DNA of 64,000 nt, from NCBI GenBank assembly GCA_013349325.1, contig DUZX01000005.1, positions 1 through 64,000 on the forward strand, read 5' to 3'. Below, one piece after another: positions 43,009 through 53,387 of this stretch (positions are counted from its first letter, which is position 1; each line of letters starts with the position of its first letter). The notes beneath the pieces were generated by a model that was not told where the DNA came from, did not search any database, and saw only the letters and a program-made list of their open reading frames with translations. Both the position numbers and the translations under genes were made by a program. The stretch comes from Desulfuromonadales bacterium. GTDB taxonomy: Bacteria; Desulfobacterota; Desulfuromonadia; Geobacterales; Pseudopelobacteraceae.

Positions 43009-44466
43009 ATGCTTAATATGCTTTTCATATCGGACAGTCCCAAGGCTGTCTATCTCAAGAGCTATCTTCAGCCGAAACTCAAGGTTATCACTGATGTTGT
43101 GACCGATTTTGACCAGGGTTTGAAGGATGTCTTTGAAAAGCGTCCCAATACAGTATTTATCCAGGAAAAGATTGGCGGCGTGACCGGTGAGAGTGTTGCC
43201 AGTCACATCCAGATGCTGCTTGGTGGCGGGGCTCCCAAGTTTATTCTGATGCATGAAGGGAACGACAAGGTTGGTCCTGTCAAGGGGCTGTTTGAGCATC
43301 TGGTAGACCTGAATCAGCCGAATGAGCAGCTGGCGGAGGAAATTCAAAAAAACCTCAAGGAGCTTCTCGGCAGTCAATGGTACAAGATTTATATTCCGCT
43401 TGTCTCGACAGAGGATTCGGGAACACTTCCGGAAGCTGCGCCGCCGCTGATTTCTGATGATTCTGACGCTCAGCTGGATGAACTGCTCAAGGATGCCGGG
43501 CCGCTTCAGGCGGCAGTTATAAAGGCAGCGTCACCCCCGCAAGAACCGCCCGAAAAGACGTTTGTGCAAAACTCTGCTGAAGAGTGCGCCGATCTGATGC
43601 CGAAACCGGTCGCGCAACCTGCGGCCAGCCCGAAACCTCCGGTCAGCGTGATACCGCAGACCACTCCGAAACCTCAGACCAGTCCGACGAGTCCGACGAG
43701 TCTGACCGGTCTGAAACCGCAGGCACAACCTTCGCCGGTCAGTGCCTCTGCTTCTGCGCCGGTTGCTCCGGCCGGGTTTCGCATCAACCATGATACTTCG
43801 CACGAGGAAGAGCCGATTCCGGATGAACTCCTGCTGGCGTTTGAGCAGAACTACCGCCCCCCGTCAATATTTCTGAAACAAAGTACGATACTGATTGTGG
43901 TGGCTCTGCTGGTGTGCGGATGTGCCGGGTGGTACGCTGTGCGGCAGAACCCAAAGTTGATCGCTTCGCTGAAAGCTGGCAGCAAACCCGCAGAGGGACA
44001 GCGCGATGTGGCCGTTCCGCCAGTAAAAGCCGCCCCGGCAGGAGCGGTTACGCCACCCCGGTTGCAGACGCCTGCTGTAGTGGCACCGGCTCCGGCACCG
44101 GTAGAAAAACCGTCGCCAAAAGCGCAGTTGCCGAAATTTATTCCGCAGGGAGGGCATGACGCTTCCTATGCTGCCGGGCATCCCGGCTGGGAGCGCTACG
44201 TCGGCCCGCAGGCCGAATTCCGGGTTTTCAGCAAGAACGGCGAGTTGACAGCGCTGCAGGTACTGGTAGTGAAAGGCTCGATGCTTTCGGAATCGTTCAT
44301 TCGCGAAGTTACCGGTGAGTTTGTCGGTAGTCCGGAATATACGATCAGTTCCCGTGAAAAGAAGAATGGAATTCTCGTGTTGAGTGGCACTATCCCGCAG
44401 AAGGGTGATATCCGTATATACCAGAAAAACGGCAAAGTGCGTGCTTTTGTCGTTTCGCGCAATTGA
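43009..44466 (+). CDS. Receiver-like membrane protein, unknown
   Basis: 485 residues. The N-terminal 125 residues look like a degenerate response-regulator receiver (MLFISDSPKAVYLKSYLQP, FIQEKIGG, GAPKFILMHEG), lacking a clear acceptor aspartate. A Pro/Thr/Ala-rich linker (about 150-265, repeated SPTSPTS) leads to one membrane helix (about 288-310, TILIVVALLVCGCAGWYAV). Outside are a second Pro/Ala linker and a C-terminal beta domain (about 400-485). The next genes are a LysM protein and a GspE ATPase. I do not recognise the family; a cell-envelope assembly role is inferred from the neighbours. Confidence 0.75.
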   Translation: MLNMLFISDSPKAVYLKSYLQPKLKVITDVVTDFDQGLKDVFEKRPNTVFIQEKIGGVTGESVASHIQMLLGGGAPKFILMHEGNDKVGPVKGLFEHLVDLNQPNEQLAEEIQKNLKELLGSQWYKIYIPLVSTEDSGTLPEAAPPLISDDSDAQLDELLKDAGPLQAAVIKAASPPQEPPEKTFVQNSAEECADLMPKPVAQPAASPKPPVSVIPQTTPKPQTSPTSPTSLTGLKPQAQPSPVSASASAPVAPAGFRINHDTSHEEEPIPDELLLAFEQNYRPPSIFLKQSTILIVVALLVCGCAGWYAVRQNPKLIASLKAGSKPAEGQRDVAVPPVKAAPAGAVTPPRLQTPAVVAPAPAPVEKPSPKAQLPKFIPQGGHDASYAAGHPGWERYVGPQAEFRVFSKNGELTALQVLVVKGSMLSESFIREVTGEFVGSPEYTISSREKKNGILVLSGTIPQKGDIRIYQKNGKVRAFVVSRN

Positions 44467-44508
44467 GCTTCATTGATCTGACTACCGAAATGATGATTTG
44501 GAGATCCG

Positions 44509-46041
44509 ATGTTCCAGTGTACCTTCTTCCGTAGCACATTCATAGCAGCGGCTGTTGTCAACGCGCTCCTGTATGTCTCTGCGGTACAGGCTGCCATGGA
44601 TGCGCAGTACGAAATTGATCCTGCGGCTCTGGCTGATACTCCTGCTAAAGCGAAACGTCCTTCGGCGAAAAAACATCGCCCGGCTGTTGTTCATGGTGTG
44701 CATTCCCGCTCATCCCGCACCGGCACCCCCTATACGGTCAAGTCCGGCGATCACCTGTTTAAAATTCTGATGCGCGATTTTGGACTCAGTAATGAGGAAG
44801 CCGATGTTTTTATCGATGAAATCCGTCGCGAAAATAATATTTATGACATCAAGCGGCTCAAAATTGGCCAGACGATCCTGATTCCACCGATTCAGCGCGG
44901 AATTGATGGCAGACTCAAACTCTCCTCTGCAGCGACTTTACCGCACGCAGCCGAAACGGCTCCGCGCCAGACATTCAGTCTCTCAGCCCCGAGTGCGCCG
45001 CTTTCCGAACAGGAAGCGGTAACCAGGTTGCAGGCCGCTTGGGATACCATTATTCCGCGAACAGCCGAGCTGCAGAAACCGCTGTCACTGCAGACCGATA
45101 CTTTTTCGTTAACGCTCGATCCGTCACGATACCCCGCCTTTGCTGGAATGAACGGCGGTCGTATTCTGCTGGACCAGACCGGTACGATCCCGCCACTGGT
45201 CAAGGCACTGATTGAGGAAAAAGATCCCTTAACCAGAATAGTTTCTGCACACCCTCTGGCAACAAACCGTTCACTCTCAACACTGCTGTCAGCGGCCGGT
45301 TTTTATTCGGTCGAGGAAAATTTCAGCCTTGATTTTGGCAGCGACCCGACCTTGACGGTGCATGCCGATTTCAAAGTTGAAAAAAAAGCTGATAGTCTCA
45401 TTGCTCAAGATGTCGTACTGGTGAACAGTGCTGCTGAAGCTGCACCGGCGGCATTGAGCGCCTTTCTCAAAAAAGAGGGTTTTGCGCTTCATGAACCGTT
45501 TGCAACTGCACCTGCTCGCAGTGGTCATGTTTCGTCCCGCTCCCTGTCGTTGATAACCGCATCCGGACGCGATTCGCTGATGGATGCCATTCTGGCGTCG
45601 CTGTCAGTTACAGCAGACCGCGACCGCCGCCTGGAGGTCTTTGCTGCCGATACGAACGGAATTTCGCTGTCAGTCAAGGCGGAACGCTATTTCGAGAAGG
45701 GTGGTCAGCGTTATGTTGTCTCACATTTCGACGGAAATCCGGTTAACTACACGCTCTTCAGAATTCTGGAAACGATGGGTTTTAAAGTTGTTATCCTGAA
45801 TGCAAAAGATGATTTCCGTGCGGTAACGGAAAAAATCATTGCCCGTATGAAACTGAACGGTGAATACAGCCGTCAGACGTTGCTGAAGGATAAAAACGGA
45901 GCCTACGCCATCCATATGTCCGGTTTCAGTGTGGATGAACCTTCCCGGCCCGAGGGAGGGGTTTTTATCACGGATCGTCCGCTGGACCGGATCATTCAGG
46001 ATCTCTTGACGGCAAATGGATACAGCATAACTATCCAGTGA
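44509..46041 (+). CDS. Secreted LysM-domain protein
   Basis: 510 residues. A signal peptide (FIAAAVVNALLYVSAVQAA) precedes a linker and one LysM domain (about 75-130: PYTVKSGDHLFKILMRDFG and RLKIGQTILIPP), which binds peptidoglycan. The long C-terminal part (about 170-510) contains repeated alpha/beta modules (LLSAAGFYSVEENF and AFLKKEGFALHEPF) that could be secretin- or ABC-type beta-alpha repeats. It is 42 nt behind the receiver-like gene and ends before a terminator. Probably a periplasmic part of an assembly or secretion system. Confidence 0.78.
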   Translation: MFQCTFFRSTFIAAAVVNALLYVSAVQAAMDAQYEIDPAALADTPAKAKRPSAKKHRPAVVHGVHSRSSRTGTPYTVKSGDHLFKILMRDFGLSNEEADVFIDEIRRENNIYDIKRLKIGQTILIPPIQRGIDGRLKLSSAATLPHAAETAPRQTFSLSAPSAPLSEQEAVTRLQAAWDTIIPRTAELQKPLSLQTDTFSLTLDPSRYPAFAGMNGGRILLDQTGTIPPLVKALIEEKDPLTRIVSAHPLATNRSLSTLLSAAGFYSVEENFSLDFGSDPTLTVHADFKVEKKADSLIAQDVVLVNSAAEAAPAALSAFLKKEGFALHEPFATAPARSGHVSSRSLSLITASGRDSLMDAILASLSVTADRDRRLEVFAADTNGISLSVKAERYFEKGGQRYVVSHFDGNPVNYTLFRILETMGFKVVILNAKDDFRAVTEKIIARMKLNGEYSRQTLLKDKNGAYAIHMSGFSVDEPSRPEGGVFITDRPLDRIIQDLLTANGYSITIQ

Positions 46042-46072
46042 AACTGTTTTACTTTAGCGGTTTTTCTGCTAT

Positions 46073-46112
46073 AACGCTCGAACTTCGTACCACGGATCGG
46101 GCGTTTTTTTTT
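46073..46112 (+). terminator. Terminator after the LysM gene
   Basis: AACGCTCG and CGGGCGTT pair (one G-U) around a 17-nt loop, followed by eight or nine T. Confidence 0.8.
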
Positions 46113-46129
46113 GACTCGGGGAGTTTGTC

Positions 46130-48064
46130 ATGGGTGTAAAAAGAGTCGGAGAATTGCTGATAGAGCAAGGGCTTATAACTCAGGAACAGCTGAGTGAAGC
46201 GCTCGATCTGCAAAAGGTCTTCCCTGATCAACCGGTCGGCCAGTTGCTCTGCAAACTCGGTTTTATCAAGGAGAGTGATCTCAGCTTTGTCCTTGATAAC
46301 AAGAACAAACGTCCCAAGCTGGCGGATATTCTGCTTGCGGCCGGTGTTCTAGACCAGCAGAAACTCACCCATGCCCGCGAGGTTGCCAAGCAGGGTAACA
46401 TCACGCTTGAACGGGCGCTGCTCAAGTTGCGGTATGTCGAAGATGAGGCTCTTTCAAAGGCGATCGCCGGGCAGTACGATATGCCCTTCGTACAGGTCAA
46501 AGTACCCGACCTTGATCTGGGACTGTCCCGCTATATCAGTGCCGTCTACGCTCAGAAACAGCGTATTGCTCCGATATCAAAAATCGGGAATACACTGACA
46601 TTGGCGATGGTCCAGCCGCTTAAAGCGCATGATCTACGCGAACTCGAAGACAGCATCAGGCTGAAAATCATCAGCGCCATAGCGACGGAAACCAGTATAT
46701 CCGAGTCGTTAAAGCGGTTGTACAACATAGATTCGTTCAGTACGGCATCCGCCAGTGATGAAGTCAACCTTGACATCGTTCCTGATAGTATCGTTGATCT
46801 GTTAAGTAAAAGTTCAAACGGCGATGAACCGGATATCGAAGAAGAAACCAAGAAGGTTACCGAAAAAGACAGTGTCATCGTCAAGTTGGTCAACAAGATC
46901 ATTTATGATGCCTACATGAAAAAGGCCTCCGATATTCATATCGAACCGTATCCCGGCAAGAAGGATGTCGTTGTTCGTACCCGTGTTGACGGACACTGCT
47001 CCGTGTACCAGAAAATCCCGTACAAGTATAAATTTGCGCTTCCGTCACGAATCAAGATCATGGCTGATCTTGATATAGCCGAACGGCGCAAACCGCAAGA
47101 TGGCAAGATTGAATTCAAAAAGTTCGGTCCGCTTGATATCGAACTGCGTGTGGCTACCATGCCGACCGTCGGCGGTCTGGAAGACGTGGTCATGCGTCTT
47201 CTGGCCAGTGGCGATCCGATCGGTTTTTCCGATCTCGGGCTGACCGAGCGCAATCTGCGTGTTTTCAAAGAATCGCTTAATAGTCCGCATGGTCTGGTGC
47301 TAGTCGTCGGTCCGACCGGATCGGGTAAAACGACGACGCTGCATTCCGGTCTGGCTCTGATTAATCAGGCCAGCCGTAAAATCTGGACCGCCGAGGACCC
47401 GGTCGAGATCACACAGGCCGGACTGCGACAGGTGCAGGTAAATCCGCGCATCGGCTTTACGTTTGCAGCTGCGTTACGCTCGTTTTTGCGTCTTGACCCG
47501 GATGTGATCATGGTCGGCGAGATGCGTGACGAGGAGACCGCCAGCACGGCAGTAGAGGCCTCGCTGACCGGGCATCTGGTCTTTTCGACGCTGCATACCA
47601 ATTCATCTACCGAGACGATTACCCGTTTGCTTGAGATGGGGCTTGATCCCTACAGTTTTTCGGATTCACTGCTCTGTGTTCTTGCACAGCGACTGGCGCG
47701 CCGACTCTGTGCAGATTGCCGGGAGAGCTATTTCCCGTCGGATGAGGAGTTTAACGAACTCATTGATGAGTATGGGCGCGATGAATTCGCCGGTACGGGT
47801 CTCGGTATCGCTGACGTCACGCTGTTCAGAGGGGTCGGGTGTGACCGCTGTGGACATACCGGTTATCGCGGCCGTCTTGGTATTTATGAGGTGCTGGAAT
47901 GTACACCGGCTCTCAAGGCGCTCATCAAGCGCCGTTCCGATTCGGATCATATCAAGAGCCAGGCCGCTCTTGACGGAATGCGTACACTGAAGCAGGACGG
48001 TATCCTGAAGGTGCTTCACGGATTGACTGATATTCTGGAAGTACGGCGGGTCTGTATAAAGTAA
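46130..48064 (+). CDS. GspE/PilB-family ATPase with MshEN N-terminus
   Basis: 644 residues. Residues 5-28 fit the 24-residue MshEN c-di-GMP motif (R5, G7, hydrophobic pair, G14, L21, L25, Q28), and a second MshEN-like unit lies around 60-125. The ATPase core has Walker A GPTGSGKTTTLHS (about 394-406), Asp box EDPVEITQAGLRQV, Walker B DPDVIMVGEMRDEETA, a His box and the zinc site CADC/CDRCGHTGYRGR. Such hexameric ATPases drive type II secretion or type IV pilus extension. It follows the receiver-like and LysM genes; a terminator lies between. A GAF-fused relative lies at 60641. Confidence 0.92.
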   Translation: MGVKRVGELLIEQGLITQEQLSEALDLQKVFPDQPVGQLLCKLGFIKESDLSFVLDNKNKRPKLADILLAAGVLDQQKLTHAREVAKQGNITLERALLKLRYVEDEALSKAIAGQYDMPFVQVKVPDLDLGLSRYISAVYAQKQRIAPISKIGNTLTLAMVQPLKAHDLRELEDSIRLKIISAIATETSISESLKRLYNIDSFSTASASDEVNLDIVPDSIVDLLSKSSNGDEPDIEEETKKVTEKDSVIVKLVNKIIYDAYMKKASDIHIEPYPGKKDVVVRTRVDGHCSVYQKIPYKYKFALPSRIKIMADLDIAERRKPQDGKIEFKKFGPLDIELRVATMPTVGGLEDVVMRLLASGDPIGFSDLGLTERNLRVFKESLNSPHGLVLVVGPTGSGKTTTLHSGLALINQASRKIWTAEDPVEITQAGLRQVQVNPRIGFTFAAALRSFLRLDPDVIMVGEMRDEETASTAVEASLTGHLVFSTLHTNSSTETITRLLEMGLDPYSFSDSLLCVLAQRLARRLCADCRESYFPSDEEFNELIDEYGRDEFAGTGLGIADVTLFRGVGCDRCGHTGYRGRLGIYEVLECTPALKALIKRRSDSDHIKSQAALDGMRTLKQDGILKVLHGLTDILEVRRVCIK

Positions 48065-48140
48065 CCTGCAGGTAATTAATAAATCTGCTTGCAATTAACC
48101 TGTTAGCGTGGTAGGTATGACAAAATTTATGTTCACTCGA

Positions 48141-48168
48141 AAGTGAGCTCGCAAAGCTCACTTTTTTT
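48141..48168 (+). terminator. Intrinsic terminator in front of rimP
   Basis: AAGTGAGCT and AGCTCACTT form a perfect 9-bp stem around CGCAA, ending in TTTTTTT. It ends 17 nt before the rimP ATG, within the rimP leader. It may end the GspE transcript or act as an attenuator of the rimP-nusA operon. Confidence 0.85.
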
Positions 48169-48184
48169 GTTTGTGGAGTTCAAG

Positions 48185-48670
48185 ATGGCCGTGTCGAAAG
48201 AAAATACCAGTAGTGCCATTCGTTTGATTGCACTGCCGATATTGGAGTCGTTGTCAATTGAACTGGTTGATGTCGAATTCGGCCGGGTAGGACGGGATGC
48301 TGTTTTGCGGCTGTTTATCGATAAGGAGGGTGGAGTCATGCTTGACGACTGCGCCACTGTCAGTCGTGAATTGTCGGCAATTCTTGATATTGAGGAAGTC
48401 ATTCCCGGCGCCTATACGCTGGAGGTTTCGTCACCCGGTCTGGACCGCCCGCTGAAAACACAAGCAGATTATGATCGCTTTGCCGGTCGCCTGATAAAAG
48501 TCCGTACCTATCAGCCGCAACCTGATGACAGCGGCAATAAACGTAAAACCTTTCTCGGGACGCTCGACGGGCTTGTGGACGGGGTTGTGAAGATGACGCT
48601 TGCCGAAGGGCAGACCGCCTCAATACCTCTGGAACGGGTTGCAAAGGCCAATCTGGAATTTGAATTCTGA
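48185..48670 (+). CDS. rimP: Ribosome maturation factor RimP
   Basis: 161 residues. The two-domain RimP fold is shown by LPILESLSIELVDVEFGR, VLRLFIDKEGGVMLDDCATV and SSPGLDRPLKTQADYDRFAG. It assists 30S subunit maturation. ATG 48185 has GGAG upstream; the open frame reaches back to 48143 across the terminator hairpin, so that upstream start is rejected. First gene of the rimP-nusA-ylxR-infB block. Confidence 0.95.
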   Translation: MAVSKENTSSAIRLIALPILESLSIELVDVEFGRVGRDAVLRLFIDKEGGVMLDDCATVSRELSAILDIEEVIPGAYTLEVSSPGLDRPLKTQADYDRFAGRLIKVRTYQPQPDDSGNKRKTFLGTLDGLVDGVVKMTLAEGQTASIPLERVAKANLEFEF

Positions 48671-48709
48671 TCTCTATTATTTTATACACGCCAGTAAGGA
48701 GAAGCAATC

Positions 48710-49909
48710 GTGGATACTGTTATTAATCTCAAACATGCTATTGACCAGCTTGTAAAGGAGAAGGGCATCGACCGCCAGGTAGTTCTGGAGGCGATGGAGC
48801 AGGCTGTATTGACGGCTGCCAACAAGAAATACCGCAATACCCGCGATCTGGAAGCTCACTACAATCATGAAACCGGTGAAGTTGAACTGTTCGAGTTTGT
48901 GACGGTTGTCGAGGACGTTCAGGATTCCTACAAAGAGATCAGCCTGGATGAAGCTCATGAGATTGATCCTGAAGCTGAATTCGGTGACTCGCTGGGCGAA
49001 AAGCTGGACGCCAGCGGCTTCAGCCGTATTGCGGCACAGACTGCCAAGCAGGTTATCATACAGAAGGTTCGTGATGCTGAACGTGAAACTATTTATAACG
49101 AATACAGTGACCGAATCTGGGAAGTTATCACCGGCATGGTGCGTCGCTTTGAAAAGGGCGAACTGCTGATCGATTTGGGGCGCGCCGAAGCGGTGCTGCC
49201 GGCCAAGGAGCAGATGCCGCGTGAGGTCTACCGTCCCGGCGACCGCATTCGGGCTATTATCACCGAGATTCGTATGACGACCAAAGGTCCTCAGATTATG
49301 CTTTCACGTACGCACCCCAGCATGCTGGCCAAGCTTTTCGAAGCAGAGGTGCCGGAAATTGCCGAGGGTATCGTTGAAATTAATGCCATCGTGCGCGATG
49401 CCGGTAGTCGTGCCAAGATTGCGGTATCATCAAACGACCGTGATGTTGATCCGGTTGGCGCTTGCGTTGGTATGCGCGGTGCCCGTGTACAGAATGTCGT
49501 CTCTGAACTTCGCGGCGAAAAGATTGATATCGTGCCCTGGTCCGAGGATATTGCCCGTTTTGCCTGCAATGCACTCTCGCCTGCCCAGGTTTCAAAGGTC
49601 TTTGTCGATGAGGAAAAACGAGCTCTTGAGATTATCGTCGCCGATGATCAGCTCTCGCTGGCGATCGGAAAACGTGGGCAGAACGTCAGTCTTGCTGCCC
49701 GTCTGACCGGATGCCGGATCGATATCAAGAGCGAATCAAAAGTAGCTGCAGCGGAACTACAGGAGTTCTCATCCTACGATGCTACCGAGGCTGATGAAGC
49801 TGATGAAGAACCGTTGCAGGAAACTGAAACAGCGCAGACGGAAGATGTCGTAACAGATGTGACACCAGAAGAAGTGCTGGAAAAATCTGCCGAAGAAATT
49901 GCGGCGTAA
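48710..49909 (+). CDS. nusA: Transcription factor NusA
   Basis: 399 residues from GTG 48710, with AAGGAGAAGCAATC in front. The N-terminal RNAP-binding domain (about 1-130), S1 domain (about 135-200, [20 protein letters not shown]), and KH1/KH2 ([32 protein letters not shown]) are all present. The C-terminal acidic repeats of E. coli NusA are absent; instead a short Glu-rich tail follows. It controls pausing, termination and antitermination. Confidence 0.95.
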   Translation: MDTVINLKHAIDQLVKEKGIDRQVVLEAMEQAVLTAANKKYRNTRDLEAHYNHETGEVELFEFVTVVEDVQDSYKEISLDEAHEIDPEAEFGDSLGEKLDASGFSRIAAQTAKQVIIQKVRDAERETIYNEYSDRIWEVITGMVRRFEKGELLIDLGRAEAVLPAKEQMPREVYRPGDRIRAIITEIRMTTKGPQIMLSRTHPSMLAKLFEAEVPEIAEGIVEINAIVRDAGSRAKIAVSSNDRDVDPVGACVGMRGARVQNVVSELRGEKIDIVPWSEDIARFACNALSPAQVSKVFVDEEKRALEIIVADDQLSLAIGKRGQNVSLAARLTGCRIDIKSESKVAAAELQEFSSYDATEADEADEEPLQETETAQTEDVVTDVTPEEVLEKSAEEIAA

Positions 49910-49917
49910 GCAGAACC

Positions 49918-50520
49918 ATGGCGCGCTCAGAAAATGCCGTCGCTCCTCAGCGTAGTTGTATTGCCTGTAGAGCGTGCAAAGATAAAAACCTGTTGCTGCG
50001 CTTCGTGCTTTCTCCGGAGATGGAAGTCTTGCCTGATCCTGAATTGCGACTTCCCGGAAGGGGAGCCTACACCTGTATGAGTACAGCCTGTCTGGCAAAG
50101 GCTGTAGATCAGCGACAATTCAAACGGGCATTCAAGCAGGATGTGACGGTTATGTCGTCCGAAGCCATGGTCTCGCACGTCAGGCAGCAGTTGGCAGATC
50201 GGGTTTCCGGATTGATAGGTCTGGCAAACAAGGCCGGCAAGATAGTCGGCGGCGGTTCCATGGTTAGCGATGCCTTGCGCAGCAAACACAAGCCGGGCCT
50301 CGTGCTGTTGGCATCCGATGTGTCGCCTGCAATTGGTGAAAAAATTATTATTCTGGCGTCGGTAAAGCATGTGCCGCTGCAGAGAGTGTTGACAAAAGCA
50401 GATTTCGGATCAATTTTGGGCAAAGCGCCACGCAGTGCTATTTCGATAACTGCAGGTGGTTTTGTTGTTCCGCTGCGTACGGCGATTGAAAGATATGTGA
50501 ACTTCCTGGGGGAGGTATAA
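49918..50520 (+). CDS. YlxR/RnpM domain fused to L7Ae-like domain
   Basis: 200 residues. Residues 10-85 are a DUF448/YlxR domain ([27 protein letters not shown]). Residues about 100-195 form an L7Ae/YlxQ RNA-binding domain ([27 protein letters not shown]). In many bacteria these are two adjacent genes between nusA and infB; here they form one protein. YlxR proteins bind RNase P RNA in Firmicutes; the L7Ae part is expected to bind kink-turn RNA. It starts 8 nt behind nusA. Confidence 0.88.
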   Translation: MARSENAVAPQRSCIACRACKDKNLLLRFVLSPEMEVLPDPELRLPGRGAYTCMSTACLAKAVDQRQFKRAFKQDVTVMSSEAMVSHVRQQLADRVSGLIGLANKAGKIVGGGSMVSDALRSKHKPGLVLLASDVSPAIGEKIIILASVKHVPLQRVLTKADFGSILGKAPRSAISITAGGFVVPLRTAIERYVNFLGEV

Positions 50521-50525
50521 AGGGT

Positions 50526-53309
50526 ATGGGTACAATCAGTGTGGGCATATTGGCAAAGAAACTGGGCGTAGAGCCTAAAGAAGCCATTGCCAGACTTAAA
50601 AAAATCGGTGTTGACGCCAAGACGGCTACATCGCAGGTTGATGAAGATGTCGTTGAGAGGTTGACAGCGCCTCCGGTACGGGAAAACGGGACTGAAGAGG
50701 TTCGCGTTGCTTCTAATATAATCCGCCGAAGAGCCGCCAAGGTCGTGGCTCCGGAAGAACCGGCCGTTGTTGAAACGGTAACGGAGATTGTCAAGCCCGA
50801 ACCGGTAGTCGCTCCTGTACCGGCTGCTTCAGTTGCCACGATCTCTGTTGCCCCGGTTGCCACGACCCCTGTTGCTGCTGTTACGCCGGTAGAATCAGCT
50901 CTCGCCGACGCAGCGGTTGAAAAACCGGTGTCGGTTGAAAAGGTAGTCAGCGAGCCTGTAGTCAACGTACCGGACGTCGTTCCAGAGCCGGCCAAAGCCG
51001 GGCCGAACCAGGCCAGAATTCTCGGTATGATGGAAATCCCGGGTGTCACCAATCGTCCGACTCGCGTTGTCACCAAAGAGAGTCCGGTTACCGAACGGGT
51101 TGCTCCCGCCCGTCCATCCCAGGATGCAGCTCAACAACAGCGCCGACCAGCGCCTGCCGCAGTTGCGGATCAGAGAAGGCCAGCACCTGGCGCTGCTGAC
51201 ACGCGTCGCCCCCCTTCTGCCGGTTATGAACAGAGACGCCCGGCACCCGCTACTCCATCTGCTCCTGCCACCGAACTTGACCGTTCACGTATGAAGCAGG
51301 TTCAATTGGGAGCTCCTGCACCCGGAGCGGATAACCGTCGTGCCGGTGCCAAAAAGGACGGGCCTGCGGGTTATGGTGACGCCGGTAAAGGTGCTAAAAA
51401 AGGTGCTCCGCCCAAGAAAAAAGAGCAGCCGCGCAAAAACGAAATACTCGAAAAACGCGAACGCGCCTTTGATCCCACCTACAAGGGTTCCAAAAAACGG
51501 GGCAGCAAGGAAAAGGTTTCGGATACCCGGAAAACTGAGATCACGGTTCCCAAGGCTATCAAACGTATTATCAAAATTTCCGAGAGTATTTCTGTCGGCG
51601 AACTCGCCAAACGTCTCGGTATCAAGGCCAATGATCTGATCAAGTCTCTAATGAAAATGGGGATGATGGTTACGATTAACCATGCCCTCGATTATGATAC
51701 GGCTGTTATTCTGGCGTCTGAGTACGAATACGAAGTTGAAAACATTGCCGTCGACCTGGACGAAATTCTGGAATCGACACCTGACGCGCCAGACACACTT
51801 GTTAAGCGGCCACCGGTCGTTACTATCATGGGGCATGTTGACCATGGTAAAACGTCTCTGCTGGATGCGATTCGTGAGGCCAACGTTATCGCCGGCGAAG
51901 CGGGCGGCATTACTCAGCATATCGGCGCCTACGACGTCGAACTTGATGGCCGCAAGATAACCTTCCTCGATACGCCGGGACATGAGGCTTTTACCGCCAT
52001 GCGTGCTCGTGGTGCCAAAGTTACCGATATCGTAATTCTGGTTGTCGCTGCTGACGATGGTGTCATGCCGCAGACCCGTGAGGCTATCAATCACTCCAAG
52101 GCTGCCGAAGTTCCCATTATTGTCGCGATCAACAAGATCGACAAACCGGGAGCCAGACCGGAAAAAGTCAAACAAGAACTGACCGAACAGGGCATCGTTT
52201 CTTCGGAGTGGGGCGGTGACGTCACCATGGTTGAAGTGTCCGCCAAACAGCGTCTTAATCTGGAAGGACTGCTTGAAATGGTCCTCCTGCAGGCTGACGT
52301 GATGGACCTGAAAGCCAATCCCAACAAACTTGCCAAGGGTACCATTGTTGAAGGCAGGCTTGATAAGGGTCGCGGTCCGGTTGCCACGGTGCTGGTACAG
52401 GAAGGAACATTGAAGACAGGCGATTACTGCGTTGTCGGAGTCCATTCCGGACGTGTGCGCGCCATGCAGAACGACCGCGGCGAGAAGGTTTTGGAAGCAG
52501 GTCCCTCCATGCCGGTCGAACTAGTCGGTCTGTCCGGAGTTCCGGATGCCGGGGATGTTTTCGTGGCCATGAAAGACGAGAAACAGGCCAAAGAGATTGC
52601 TACGCTGCGCCAGATCAAGATGCGCGAAGTCGAATTTGCCAAACACACCAAACTGTCGCTGGAAGATCTGTACAAACGGATTCAGAGCGGTGAGGTCAAG
52701 GATCTCAACGTCGTTGTCAAGGGCGACGTACAGGGTTCGGTCGAAGCGGTCAGCGAATCATTACGCAAACTGTCAACGGATGCGGTCCGACTGAACGTCA
52801 TCCACTCTGCGGTTGGCGCAATTACCGAAACCGACGTCAACCTGGCGGCCGCATCAAATGCCATTATCATCGGATTCAACGTACGTCCCGAAGTCAAGGC
52901 TCAGGGACATGCTGAACGCGAAGGGGTTGATATCAGGCTCTACAGCATTATTTATGATGCGGTTGAGGATGTCAAAAAGGCGATGGAAGGGCTTCTGGAG
53001 CCGACCTTCAAGGAGAAATTCCTGGGTCGTGCCGAGATCAGGGACGTCTTCTCGGTACCCAAAATCGGTAATGTTGCCGGATCGTACGTACTTGACGGGA
53101 AAATGGTCCGTAATGCCCAAGTTCGTCTGCTGCGGGACAATATGGTTATCTACGAAGGTAAAATGTCCTCACTGCGTCGTTTCAAGGATGATGTCAAGGA
53201 CGTTTCAACCGGTTATGAGTGCGGTATCGGACTTGAAAACTACAACGACATCAAGGTCGGCGATATCATCGAAGCATTCGAGATGGAAAAAATAGCTACA
53301 AAACTCTAA
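50526..53309 (+). CDS. infB: Translation initiation factor IF-2
   Basis: 927 residues. N-terminal IF2_N module (about 1-50), a long Pro/Ala/Arg-rich linker (about 55-290), a Lys-rich segment and a second IF2_N (about 345-400). The GTPase domain has G1 [12 protein letters not shown] (about 437), G3 DTPGHEAF and G4 NKID. IF-2 brings fMet-tRNA to the 30S subunit and promotes subunit joining. GGAGGTATAAAGGGT precedes ATG 50526. The linker is in the frame and has no stop. Confidence 0.96.
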   Translation: MGTISVGILAKKLGVEPKEAIARLKKIGVDAKTATSQVDEDVVERLTAPPVRENGTEEVRVASNIIRRRAAKVVAPEEPAVVETVTEIVKPEPVVAPVPAASVATISVAPVATTPVAAVTPVESALADAAVEKPVSVEKVVSEPVVNVPDVVPEPAKAGPNQARILGMMEIPGVTNRPTRVVTKESPVTERVAPARPSQDAAQQQRRPAPAAVADQRRPAPGAADTRRPPSAGYEQRRPAPATPSAPATELDRSRMKQVQLGAPAPGADNRRAGAKKDGPAGYGDAGKGAKKGAPPKKKEQPRKNEILEKRERAFDPTYKGSKKRGSKEKVSDTRKTEITVPKAIKRIIKISESISVGELAKRLGIKANDLIKSLMKMGMMVTINHALDYDTAVILASEYEYEVENIAVDLDEILESTPDAPDTLVKRPPVVTIMGHVDHGKTSLLDAIREANVIAGEAGGITQHIGAYDVELDGRKITFLDTPGHEAFTAMRARGAKVTDIVILVVAADDGVMPQTREAINHSKAAEVPIIVAINKIDKPGARPEKVKQELTEQGIVSSEWGGDVTMVEVSAKQRLNLEGLLEMVLLQADVMDLKANPNKLAKGTIVEGRLDKGRGPVATVLVQEGTLKTGDYCVVGVHSGRVRAMQNDRGEKVLEAGPSMPVELVGLSGVPDAGDVFVAMKDEKQAKEIATLRQIKMREVEFAKHTKLSLEDLYKRIQSGEVKDLNVVVKGDVQGSVEAVSESLRKLSTDAVRLNVIHSAVGAITETDVNLAAASNAIIIGFNVRPEVKAQGHAEREGVDIRLYSIIYDAVEDVKKAMEGLLEPTFKEKFLGRAEIRDVFSVPKIGNVAGSYVLDGKMVRNAQVRLLRDNMVIYEGKMSSLRRFKDDVKDVSTGYECGIGLENYNDIKVGDIIEAFEMEKIATKL

Positions 53310-53313
53310 GAGC

Positions 53314-53381
53314 GGTTCAAAGTTCCGGGTTCAAGGTTGCAGTGTTTGAACCTAGAACCCGGAACCTTGAGTCTTGAACAG
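53314..53381. repeat. Inverted repeat between infB and rbfA
   Basis: TTCCGGGTTCAAGGTT (53323-53338) and AACCTAGAACCCGGAA (53349-53364) pair with one mismatch; the flanks GTTCAAAG and CTTGAAC extend the stem. This looks like an interspersed 'GTTCCGGGTTC' repeat that has entered the operon just before the rbfA start. Confidence 0.75.
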
Positions 53382-53387
53382 GTTCCC

